From assembly GCA_963704075.1 (NCBI GenBank), contig CAVPGV010000004.1, forward strand, positions 186,001-250,000: a DNA stretch of 64,000 bases, in the 5' to 3' direction. This document shows positions 32,988 through 41,014 of the stretch, in pieces. The stretch is from JADKAV01 sp963704075 (lineage in GTDB: Bacteria > Actinomycetota > Actinomycetes > S36-B12 > UBA10799). The position numbers and the translations under genes were made by a program. The notes beneath the pieces are model-generated. The model ran no database searches, was not told the DNA's origin, and saw only the letters and a program-made list of their open reading frames with translations. Numbering within the stretch: the first letter of the stretch is position 1; each line of letters opens with the position of its first letter.

Positions 32988-33856
32988 ATCGCCCCCGCCA
33001 TCCGACGACGCGTGTCACGACGCTGCAGCCAATCGGTCAAGCGCGTCAACGGCAGCGTGATCGCCACGAAGAGCAAAGCCGCCACGACGTAGGCCGTGTA
33101 GTTGAAGTTGGCCGAAGCGTTGATCTGCGCCGACCGCAGCACCTCGATCGGTCCCAGCAACGACACCAGCGCGGTTTCCTTCTGCAGCGCGATGAAGTCG
33201 TTGAGCAAGGGTGGGATCACGCGGCGGACCGCTTGCGGCAGGACCACATAACGGGTGGTCTGCACGGAACTCAGGCCCAACGACCGGGCGGCCGCGCGCT
33301 GTGAGGGGTGGATCGACTCGATGCCCGCACGATAGACCTCCGCGACGTAGGCCGTGTAACTCAGGATCAACGCCACCGTGCCCCACACCACCGGGGAGTT
33401 GGTGACGCCCTGCAGTTGCAGCGCCGGCACCCCGAACCCCAACAGCAGGATCACCAGGATCGTCGGCACGCCGCGGAAGAAGTCCACGTAGACCGTGCAC
33501 ATGATGCGGATCGGCAGCGCCACCGGGGCCCGCAGGCCACGACCCAGCGCGATCAGCAACGACAGGATCAGGATGAAGAACTCGGCGACCAGGAAGATCT
33601 TGATGTTGAGAACAAAGGCCCGGATCAAGGTCGGCCACGCGGCAATCGCCTCGTCGAGGTTGAAGAACGTCTCCTGGACCTTGGGCCAGCCCGGCGACGC
33701 CGTGACCAGATACGCCAGCAGCGCGAAGACCACGACGGTCGACATGCTCGCGATCAGCGCGTCACGTCGCGCCCTCGACTTCGAACGCGCCCGCCGCTGC
33801 GGATCCACGTACGGGATGACAGGTGCCTCCAGCGGCGCCTCGGCCGGCGTGGTCAT
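32984..33856 (-). CDS. Polar amino-acid ABC transporter permease
   Basis: A 290-residue permease of the HisMQ/GlnP family. A cytoplasmic N-terminus with a basic stretch (RRARSKSRARRD) precedes about five to six membrane spans. The EAA loop appears as AGIESIHPSQRAAARSLGLSSVQTTRYVVLPQAVRRVIPPL, the site that docks the ATPase. It is between the broken binding-protein gene (3 bases upstream) and the ATPase (ATGA overlap), so this is an operon. With the binding protein damaged the transporter may be silent or use another partner. Confidence 0.92.
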   Translation of the reverse strand: MTTPAEAPLEAPVIPYVDPQRRARSKSRARRDALIASMSTVVVFALLAYLVTASPGWPKVQETFFNLDEAIAAWPTLIRAFVLNIKIFLVAEFFILILSLLIALGRGLRAPVALPIRIMCTVYVDFFRGVPTILVILLLGFGVPALQLQGVTNSPVVWGTVALILSYTAYVAEVYRAGIESIHPSQRAAARSLGLSSVQTTRYVVLPQAVRRVIPPLLNDFIALQKETALVSLLGPIEVLRSAQINASANFNYTAYVVAALLFVAITLPLTRLTDWLQRRDTRRRMAGAM

Positions 33857-33859
33857 CAG

Positions 33860-34499
33860 CTACTCGGTGAAGTAGGGCGCGTCCTCACCCACCAGCCACT
33901 CGTCCTGGATGGACTGCAGCTCACCGGAGTCCTTCAGCGAGGTCAGCGCCTGGTTCGCACAGGTCACCAGGGGGCTGCCCTTGGCCATGAGCAGGCCGAA
34001 CTGCTCGTCGCCGTCCTGAGCCGGGAACTGACCCACGATCTTGGCGTTGTCGAACTCGGCTGCGGTGACGTAGTAGGCGGTCGGGAGGTCCACCACGATG
34101 CCGTCGATCTGGCCGGCCTCAAGAGCACTTTTCGCGTCGTTGGTGTCGTTGTAGACCAAAGGCTGCTGCGTGGGCTGGATGTCGCTGGTGATGAAGTCGA
34201 GGCTGGTCGTTCCCACCTGGGCGCCGAGCTTGGCCTCACGCAGTTCCGTGAGACTGGTCGCATTGGCGATCGGGGAATCTTCCAGCGCCACCACCGCCTG
34301 GTTGACCGTGTAGTACCCGTCGGAGAAGTCGACCGCCTTCTGACGCTTGGGGGTGATCGAGATCTGGTTGATGTCGAAGTCGAAGTCCTTGTCACCAGGT
34401 GCGTACGACTTGTTGAACGGCACCGTCACCCAGGTGACCTGGTCGCTGGTGAATCCGAGTTCGTCGGCCACCGCGTACGCGACCGCGGACTCGAAGCCC
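33860..34499 (-). pseudogene. Truncated solute-binding protein of the amino-acid ABC transporter
   Basis: About 210 residues of a family-3 extracellular solute-binding protein remain: GFESAVAYAVADELG, DFDFDINQISITPKRQKAVDFSDGYY (lobe with the ligand pocket), GAQVGTTSLDF and GIVVDLPTAYYVTA. The signal peptide and first 60-80 residues are absent, and the frame is closed by a TAG at 34500-34502 only 22 bases from the next gene's stop. The first possible internal start is a GTG at 34471. A protein from there would lack a signal and half of lobe I. Probably a deletion removed the 5' end; permease and ATPase remain intact. Confidence 0.75.
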
Positions 34500-34524
34500 T
34501 AGCCGAACAGCGCCCAGACCCGTG

Positions 34525-34923
34525 CTACTCGGTAACGGTGACCGTCACCTGCAGCGCGTTCATCCCCGGATCGGCCAGCGTCACCGCCGCCTCACCCACG
34601 CTCAGCGCCTTGGCGCCGGGGTTGAAGGTCGCACCGTCGCGCTCGCCGCCGGGCTCGACCGAGACGACCGCCTCGTTGTCGGAACTGATCTCCCACTGTC
34701 CTGGATCGTCGCCCACGTTGAACACGATGTCGCGACCGACCGTGGCCTCGACCGCGGTTTGCGACGGTTCGACGATGATGGGTCCGATCATGGATGCCTC
34801 CTGGCTCGGTGAGGCTGCGGCCGAGGTGGTCTCGACTGCCGGACTGCTCGCCGAATCCGTGGAGTCGCTGGAGGAACAGCCGGCCAGAGCGAGCAGGGCC
34901 ACTCCAGCAACGACGCTTCTCAT
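34525..34923 (-). CDS. Small lipoprotein with beta-sandwich-like domain
   Basis: A 132-residue protein: MRSVVAGVALLALAGC is a lipoprotein signal with lipobox LAGC, then a Ser/Thr/Ala-rich linker (SSSDSTDSASSPAVETTSAAASPS), then about 85 residues of beta-strand-rich sequence (IIVEPSQTAVEATVGRDIVFNV, EISSDNEAVVSVEPGG) that resembles Ig-like domains found in surface lipoproteins. It stops 22 bases before the broken binding-protein frame, which suggests the deletion junction lies between them. Function unknown. Confidence 0.75.
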   Translation of the reverse strand: MRSVVAGVALLALAGCSSSDSTDSASSPAVETTSAAASPSQEASMIGPIIVEPSQTAVEATVGRDIVFNVGDDPGQWEISSDNEAVVSVEPGGERDGATFNPGAKALSVGEAAVTLADPGMNALQVTVTVTE

Positions 34924-34987
34924 ACGGTCGACCCTAGGGCTGCGGGCGGTTTCGTCGCCCGTTGGGACACCGGGGCAGACTGGACGT

Positions 34988-36079
34988 GTGGACACTGTCG
35001 AGTGCCTCGTCGTCGGAGGCGGCGTCGTCGGACTGTCGATCGCTCGCCGGCTGGCTCTGATCGGCCGGGAAGTGATGCTGGTAGAGGCCGGCGACCAGAT
35101 CGGCTCCGGGATCAGTTCCCGCAACAGCGAAGTCATCCACGCCGGCATCTACTACCGTCCAGGCTCGCTCAAAGCCCGCCTGTGCGTCGCGGGCAAGCAC
35201 GCCCTGTACGACTACTGCCGGAACAACGCGATACCGCATCAGCGCTGCGGGAAACTGATCGTCGCGGCCGACGACGAGGAAGCTTCGCGACTGTCCGCCA
35301 TCCGCCGCACGGCCGCCGACAACGGCGTCGATGTCACCTGGCTCAGCGCCACGCAAGTGCAGGAACTGGAACCCCACGTCCGTGCCACAGCCGGGCTGTT
35401 GTCGGGCACCACCGGGATCATCGACAGTCATGCCCTCATGCGCAGCCTTCAGCGCGATGCCGAGCACGCGGGTGCGGGCGTCGTGCTGGCACAGCCGGCA
35501 CAAGGCGGCAGGGTTACAGACGAGGGCATCGTCGTGCGGGTCGACGGGTCCGACGTCTTGTGCCACCGGGTGGTCAACACGGCAGGGCTCGGGGCCGCTG
35601 CGTTCGCCGAGGGGCTGCAAGGACTCGACCCGGCGCACGTGCCCCGCATGTTCCTGGCGAAAGGGAACTACTTCACCGTGAATGGCAATCCCGGTTTCTC
35701 GCACCTGGTCTACCCTGTGCCGCAGCAGGCGGGCCTGGGCGTGCACCTCACGCTGGATCTCCAGGGCGCCATGCGGTTCGGTCCCGATGTCGAATGGATC
35801 GATCATCAGGACTACACCGTGGACCCTGCCCGCGGCCAAGGGTTCTACGCCGCGATCCGTCGCTACTGGCCGGGCCTGCCCGATGGTGCCTTGCGCCCGG
35901 ACTACGCCGGAATCCGGCCCAAGCTCCAAGCTCCCGGGGAGCCGGCCCGGGACTTCATGATCGAAGGTGTACGTGATCACGGCGTGCCCGGACTCGTGAA
36001 CCTGTTCGGGATCGAATCACCGGGCCTCACCGCCTGCTTGGCGATCGCCGATCACGCGGTGGGGCTGCTGGACGCTTGA
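34988..36079 (+). CDS. FAD-dependent oxidoreductase, L-2-hydroxyglutarate oxidase (LhgO)-like
   Basis: A 363-residue flavoprotein of the DAO fold. The FAD site VVGGGVVGLSIARRLALIG comes at the start, then SSRNSEVIHAGIYYRPGSLKARLC, the LhgO/DAO substrate-loop pattern, and near the C-terminus the Gly-rich PGLVNLFGIESPGLT. The GTG start at 34988 is close to a promoter region shared with the divergent lipoprotein. A much longer frame extends 1.7 kb upstream on this strand but is an antisense artefact. LhgO-type enzymes oxidise L-2-hydroxyglutarate to 2-oxoglutarate; other hydroxy-acid substrates are possible. Confidence 0.85.
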   Translation: MDTVECLVVGGGVVGLSIARRLALIGREVMLVEAGDQIGSGISSRNSEVIHAGIYYRPGSLKARLCVAGKHALYDYCRNNAIPHQRCGKLIVAADDEEASRLSAIRRTAADNGVDVTWLSATQVQELEPHVRATAGLLSGTTGIIDSHALMRSLQRDAEHAGAGVVLAQPAQGGRVTDEGIVVRVDGSDVLCHRVVNTAGLGAAAFAEGLQGLDPAHVPRMFLAKGNYFTVNGNPGFSHLVYPVPQQAGLGVHLTLDLQGAMRFGPDVEWIDHQDYTVDPARGQGFYAAIRRYWPGLPDGALRPDYAGIRPKLQAPGEPARDFMIEGVRDHGVPGLVNLFGIESPGLTACLAIADHAVGLLDA

Positions 36080-36175
36080 GACCGCCGTCCTTTGAGATCG
36101 TCGTCATTGGTGTTCTCAGGTCCAAGACGACCATTCGAGGCTGATTCACCCAGCGCGAGGGCGTCCCTGACGGCT

Positions 36176-36194
36176 CCTTCACAAGGGGTGAAGG
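36176..36194. terminator. Hairpin between two convergent genes
   Basis: CCTTCAC, a five-base loop AAGGG and GTGAAGG form a perfect 7-base stem between the LhgO-like gene (ending 36079) and the NADP-reductase-like gene (ending 36242), placed as a terminator for both. No U-tract. Confidence 0.4.
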
Positions 36195-36241
36195 ACACCC
36201 GCGCAGAGTGCGACACGCCGGCACGTCACCTCGGTGAATCG

Positions 36242-36916
36242 TTACCGGACGATCGCCCAGTTGAATGAGGCATCCCCGAACATGCCCATGAGTTGCAACC
36301 ACATCGGCATCAGCATCTCGACCCCGCGAGCCGTCGAGATACCACCAAGGTCCAGGATCTGCTCCCAGCCGAAACCCGCCAGCAGGTCGACGACCTGCTG
36401 CTTGGCCGCGGGGTCGTCGCCGGAGACGAACACCGCCGATGGCGCACCCAGCGATGAAGGGTTGAGCATGAGGCCGGCGGTGAGGGTGTTCAGAGATTTG
36501 ACGACCCGCGACTGCGGAAAGGCCCGCTGAATCCGTTCCCCCAGCGAATCCGTGTCCCGGACGAACAAGGTGGGTGGGAACCCCTGCGAGAAGTCGAGCG
36601 GATTGGCGGTATCGATGAGTACCTTGCCGGCGAGGTTGTCAGAACCCGCCGCCTCCAACGCAAGGAGACTGGCCTGACCGTTCGTGGCGTTGATCACCAG
36701 GTCCCCGGCGGCCGCGCAGTCGGCGTACATGGCCATGTCCACGGCGGGGTTGTCGGACCTCCACTGCGAGAGCGACACCCCGTACTGATCGGCGTCATCG
36801 CGGTCGATCGTGGCCTGGACGTCCCGGGTCCCAAGGCACACCGCATGACCGGCCGCGGCCATTCCCTCGGCCAGCGCCCGCCCCACCGACCCCGTTCCCA
36901 ACACGGCAATCTTCAT
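36242..36916 (-). CDS. NADPH-dependent F420 reductase / NAD-binding domain protein (F420:NADP type)
   Basis: A 224-residue protein. The N-terminal GTGSVGRALAEGMAAAGHAVCLGTR is a Rossmann site; LGTRD and the Arg near beta-2 favour NADP. The F420:NADP oxidoreductase-like layout continues with VINATNGQASLLAL, LIDTANPLDFSQG, RVVKSLNTLTAGLM and a C-terminal helical MLMPMWLQLMGMFG. It may exchange hydride between F420H2 and NADP, which would fit the probable F420-dependent enzyme at 59.8 kb, but the family also contains members of unknown substrate. The ATG at 36916 is preferred over an upstream in-frame start. Confidence 0.82.
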   Translation of the reverse strand: MKIAVLGTGSVGRALAEGMAAAGHAVCLGTRDVQATIDRDDADQYGVSLSQWRSDNPAVDMAMYADCAAAGDLVINATNGQASLLALEAAGSDNLAGKVLIDTANPLDFSQGFPPTLFVRDTDSLGERIQRAFPQSRVVKSLNTLTAGLMLNPSSLGAPSAVFVSGDDPAAKQQVVDLLAGFGWEQILDLGGISTARGVEMLMPMWLQLMGMFGDASFNWAIVR

Positions 36917-37060
36917 GCCTCGATCGTGCCTCGCAGCGCGGTCTTGTCCCACCGGCCGTTCGGCCGAAGTTCTGCGGCTCGAAAACGCCTGCGCGAATTG
37001 CCGGGGAGGAAACCGGGTGGGCTCGCGGCCAGGCGGCGTGCTGGCGCGCAGGCAGCCGGA

Positions 37061-37894
37061 CTAGATCCCCGACGGCGCCGGCGGCAGGTCCTCGAACGGT
37101 GCCTGGCGCTTCTCGGCTTTCGCCCCGAATGCCTCCATCATGTCCGCGGGCTGGAACGCCCCGCTTTGCCACGTCGCGATCTGATGCAGCGAGTCGTGGA
37201 CGCCGTGATCGCGCGCGTACACCAGCGCCTCCTTGGCCCCCCAGAGGGTCAGCGGGCTGTGCGCGGCGATCTCCGCGGCGATCGCCAGAACGCCGGCCAC
37301 CAGTGACTCGTGATCGTCGAAGACCTCGTTGACCAGCCCGACCTGCGCGGCCCGCGCGGCCGGCATCCTGCGACCGGTGTAGACCAGCTCTCGAGCGATG
37401 CCGTCGGGAATCAGTTTGGGCAGTCGTTGCAGCGTTCCGACGTCGGCGGTCATCCCGATGTTCGTCTCTTGGACCACGAAGTACGCGTCCGCACTTGCGT
37501 AGCGCATGTCAGCCGCGCACACCATGTCCACGGCGCCACCGATGCAGCCACCCTGAATCGCCACGAGCACCGGAACCCGGGCACGTTCCAACGCGGTGAA
37601 ACTGTCCTGCAGCCGCTTGACCAGAAGCGACATCGTGGCGTTACGCCGACCTGGCTCGCCGTCCATCGAAAGGCCGCTGCTGGTGAACACCGACAAGTCC
37701 ATCCCGGCGCTGAAGTGCTTGCCGGTGGAAGAGATGACGATCGCACGCACTTCGCCGGAATCGCTGAGTTCACCGATCAGTTGCGGCAGTTCGGTCCAGA
37801 ACGCCGGGATCATGGTGTTCAACGCGTCCGGCCGGTTCAACTGCACATGGGCGACCTTGTCCTTCGTGGTCACTTCGAAACAGGTGAGTTCCAT
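37061..37894 (-). CDS. Enoyl-CoA hydratase/isomerase family protein (crotonase fold)
   Basis: A 277-residue crotonase: LNRPDALNTMIPAFWTEL at the start, the first oxyanion segment STGKHFSAGMDLSVF, the second QGGCIGGAVDMVCAADMRYAS, and MTADVGTLQRLPKLI. The acidic residues expected for hydratase catalysis (Glu in both catalytic loops) are not clear; an Asp lies in GGAVDM and another in ADVG, which is the dienoyl-CoA isomerase pattern, so isomerase activity is plausible. The ATG at 37894 is chosen because the longer upstream frame has no coding character. It is divergent from the MMPL operon. Confidence 0.88.
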   Translation of the reverse strand: MELTCFEVTTKDKVAHVQLNRPDALNTMIPAFWTELPQLIGELSDSGEVRAIVISSTGKHFSAGMDLSVFTSSGLSMDGEPGRRNATMSLLVKRLQDSFTALERARVPVLVAIQGGCIGGAVDMVCAADMRYASADAYFVVQETNIGMTADVGTLQRLPKLIPDGIARELVYTGRRMPAARAAQVGLVNEVFDDHESLVAGVLAIAAEIAAHSPLTLWGAKEALVYARDHGVHDSLHQIATWQSGAFQPADMMEAFGAKAEKRQAPFEDLPPAPSGI

Positions 37895-38186
37895 TTCCGC
37901 CCCAATCCTCGCAGTTGCTCCCAGGATGTCACGGGCACATGCAGCCCGGATGCCGACCATGCGCCGTGATGCACACGGGCTTCGGGTGGGAACCGCAACC
38001 CAGCCCAGCCGACCAGGAGCGCGCGCGGTCACTCGGTGGCGCGCAGGGTCCCGTGGGCGCCACGTTCGGCATCCACCATGACGAGACGTTAGAACGCTCC
38101 CCGATCGGCGTCCGCTCATGCGCCGACCCACGCGCGGCGACATCCACACGTGGCGCGGCAACCCACCGGCTGACTATCCTTGCCAG

Positions 38187-38213
38187 GTGCACCCACCGGT
38201 CAACCAGCGATGA
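38187..38213 (+). CDS. Leader micro-ORF (GTG, 8 codons) overlapping the MMPL start
   Basis: A TATCCT -10 box (38175-38180) puts transcription start at about 38187, where a GTG opens VHPPVNQR and then TGA. That TGA overlaps the MMPL ATG as ATGA. No Shine-Dalgarno sequence precedes the MMPL ATG, so coupling from this leader could deliver ribosomes. The same arrangement precedes the oxidoreductase at 4259. It is inferred from sequence only. Confidence 0.3.
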   Translation: MHPPVNQR

Positions 38214-41014
38214 CCGAGTTCCTCTACCGCCTCGGCCGACGATGCGCGGAGAACGGTTGGCGCGTCATCGGGATATGGTTCCTGATCGCCATCGTGGTGA
38301 TGGGCGCCAACCGGCTCTTCGGAGGCGAGTCGGCCGACTCGTTCGTGCTCAAGGGCACCGACTCCTCGGTCGCCCAGAACCTGCTGAACCGAGCGTTCCC
38401 CGGCACCTCGGCCGAGGCTGTCCCGATCGTCCTGTACGACCCGAGCACCGACTTCACCGCTCCGAACGGTGAACGGATCGTGGACGAGGTGGTGGCCGAG
38501 TTGCGCACCATCTCGCAGGTGTCGGCCGTCGAGTCCCCGGCCAGCCGTTCCGACCTCGTCAGCGACGACGGACACACGGCGATCGTGTCGATCACCGTCA
38601 ACGAACGCTTCGCGGCGGATAACGCGATCGGCGAGGAAATGCTCACCTCGGCGCAGGCCGCCGCCGGCCCCGACGTGCAGGTCGCCCTCGGCGGCTTCAT
38701 CGGCGCGCAGATTTCCCAGCCGGAAACCCACCTGAGTGAGGCGCTGGGTCTCCTGTCTGCGGTCTTCATCCTTTTCCTCACCTTGCGCCGCTGGGGAGCC
38801 ACATTCGTCCCGCTGGCCAGCGCCTTGTTCTCGGTGGGACTCGGCCTCGCCCTCGTGGGACTGCTGAGCCGGCTCGTGTTCATCCCTGATGTGGCGCCGA
38901 CCTTGGGGACGATGCTGGGTCTGGGCGTCGGCATCGACTACGCGCTTTTCCTGCTCACCCGCCACCGGACCCTGCTGCATCAGGGCTACAACGTCCCGGA
39001 CGCAGTCGGCCGCACCGCCGGCACCGCGGGCGCCGGCATGGTCTTCGCGGGCGGCACCCTGATCGCCGCGGTCTGCGGCCTAGTACTCACCGGGATCTCC
39101 TTCTTGGCCTGGCTGGGGTACGCGGCGGCGATCGTGGTCGCGATCGCGGTCCTCGCCTCCATCACGCTGGTTCCAGCAATCCTCGGGGTCATGAAACACC
39201 GCGTCCTGCCCAAGAAGGGCCTGAAGACACACAGCGACGAGGACCTCGACCACACCGGATGGGGCAGGCTGGCCGACGCGGTGACGAGCAAACCGTGGCG
39301 CTACGCCATCGGGTCCACCGCGGTGCTGCTGATCTTGGCGGCACCGACGGTGACGCTCACGCTCGGCCACTCCGATGCCGGCTACCTGCCCAAAGACACC
39401 ACCGCCCGGCAGGCCTACGACCTCGTCGAGCAGGGCTTCGGGCCCGGCGACAACGGGCCGTTCGCCGTCGTCACACAGATGTACGCGATCGCCGAGGCCC
39501 CGGAAGATGTCGAGGCACAACCTGGCAGCGACCCCCGCACCCAGGACCCACGCCTGCAGAACCTGCAGGAGCAACTTGCCGCAGCACCCGGCGTCGCATC
39601 GGCCGGCGAACCCGTGGTCAGCCCCGACGGCGGGGTCGCCGTGGTGCGGGTGGTGCCCGAATGGGGTCCGGCCGACACGCGCACCGAGCAACTCGTGCAC
39701 GACCTGCGCGACACCACGTTGCCGGCTGCAGTGCAGGGCGAAGGGATGGGAGCCCACCTCGGAGGGGTCACCGCGGCCACCACAGACTTCTCGGAGATCA
39801 TCGCCTCCCGCACGCCGTTCTTCATCGCCGGTGTCGTGACGCTGTCGTTCCTGCTGCTCATGCTGGCCTACCGCTCGCTGCTGATCCCGTTCAAAGCAGC
39901 CTGCATGAACCTGATCTCGATCGCTGCCGCGTACGGGGTGGTGACGATGGTCTTCCAATGGGGCTGGGGCGCCGAACTGATCGGACTCGACGGCCCGGTC
40001 CCGATCGAGTCCTACGTTCCGATGATGATGTTCGCCGTGCTCTTCGGACTGTCGATGGACTACGAGGTCTTCCTGCTGACCGCCTTCCGCGAACACTGGG
40101 AACGAACCGGCGACATGACCACCGCCGTGCGCCGCGGGCTGGCCGACACCGGTCGGCTGGTGACCGCGGCGGCGCTGATCATGGTGGTGGTGTTCGGCAG
40201 TTTCCTGTTGTCCGAGAACGCCACGGTGAAGATGTTCGGGGTGGGCCTGGCAACCGCGGTGGCCGTGGACGCCACTATCGTGCGGTGCCTGCTGGTACCG
40301 GCGATCATGGTGCTCGCCCAGAAGGGCACCTGGTGGCTGCCCGACTGGCTCGACCGGCTGCTCCCACCACTGCACGTCGAAGGCGACCCCCGGGCGCTCG
40401 ATGCCGCCGCTGCTGGCGCCCGCCAACGACCCGCTGGCAGAACCCCGTTGGCCGTCTACCGCCCGGCGCCGGTGATCGGAGCCGTGATCGGGGGTGGCCT
40501 GTCGTGGGTCCTGACATCCCGGCTGTCCATCATCCCGCAGAGCGCTTCCACAGCGGTGGCGATGAGCGCGGTCCTGGGCGCCGTCCTGGCACTGTTGCCG
40601 CGCACCGTCGGCGGAGTGCGCGGCACATACCTGGTTCGGGCCGCGGGATACGCCCTCGGCGTGGTCCTGGCACTGCTGGTGGTGTCCGCGATCGACGCCC
40701 TGGTGCCCCCCGCCAGTGCACCCAGCGCTCCGGTCACCGCCTGGGCGATCGTGGCCACGTCGCTGTTCGCGGTCCTGGTCGTGGGACGCAGTGTGGCGCT
40801 CCCGATGGTGTTGGGGTCGGTGTCGATGGCGGTGACGTACCTGCTCAGCGGCCCTGACGCCGGCCTGGCTTCGCTGCTGGCCGCCGCCCTGCTCCCGGCC
40901 CTCGTGACGATCCTCATAATCAGCGTGTTCGACAACCTTTTCCCGCCGCGGCACGACAGCATGGAATCTGACCGGGCTGAGGAGCCTGAACCGATCCGAG
41001 TCGGGAGTCCCTGA
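38210..41014 (+). CDS. MMPL-family RND transporter
   Basis: A 934-residue membrane transporter with two RND halves. A first helix (VIGIWFLIAIVVMGANRLF) is followed by a periplasmic domain to about 185, then a cluster with the core GLGVGIDYALFLLTRHR; the second half has a periplasmic domain and the matching core FGLSMDYEVFLLTAFREHW. The Asp-Tyr pair in each is the proton-relay signature of MMPL proteins. After residue 740 there is an unusual extra region with about five further hydrophobic helices. Exports lipids or glycolipids in relatives; cargo unknown. It is coupled to the next gene by TGATG. Confidence 0.92.
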   Translation: MTEFLYRLGRRCAENGWRVIGIWFLIAIVVMGANRLFGGESADSFVLKGTDSSVAQNLLNRAFPGTSAEAVPIVLYDPSTDFTAPNGERIVDEVVAELRTISQVSAVESPASRSDLVSDDGHTAIVSITVNERFAADNAIGEEMLTSAQAAAGPDVQVALGGFIGAQISQPETHLSEALGLLSAVFILFLTLRRWGATFVPLASALFSVGLGLALVGLLSRLVFIPDVAPTLGTMLGLGVGIDYALFLLTRHRTLLHQGYNVPDAVGRTAGTAGAGMVFAGGTLIAAVCGLVLTGISFLAWLGYAAAIVVAIAVLASITLVPAILGVMKHRVLPKKGLKTHSDEDLDHTGWGRLADAVTSKPWRYAIGSTAVLLILAAPTVTLTLGHSDAGYLPKDTTARQAYDLVEQGFGPGDNGPFAVVTQMYAIAEAPEDVEAQPGSDPRTQDPRLQNLQEQLAAAPGVASAGEPVVSPDGGVAVVRVVPEWGPADTRTEQLVHDLRDTTLPAAVQGEGMGAHLGGVTAATTDFSEIIASRTPFFIAGVVTLSFLLLMLAYRSLLIPFKAACMNLISIAAAYGVVTMVFQWGWGAELIGLDGPVPIESYVPMMMFAVLFGLSMDYEVFLLTAFREHWERTGDMTTAVRRGLADTGRLVTAAALIMVVVFGSFLLSENATVKMFGVGLATAVAVDATIVRCLLVPAIMVLAQKGTWWLPDWLDRLLPPLHVEGDPRALDAAAAGARQRPAGRTPLAVYRPAPVIGAVIGGGLSWVLTSRLSIIPQSASTAVAMSAVLGAVLALLPRTVGGVRGTYLVRAAGYALGVVLALLVVSAIDALVPPASAPSAPVTAWAIVATSLFAVLVVGRSVALPMVLGSVSMAVTYLLSGPDAGLASLLAAALLPALVTILIISVFDNLFPPRHDSMESDRAEEPEPIRVGSP

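Noticed and set aside
33308..36079. Open frame of 923 codons on the plus strand
   Set aside because: Only the last 363 codons (from 34988) are a gene, the LhgO-like oxidase. The upstream part runs antisense to the ABC permease and lipoprotein genes.
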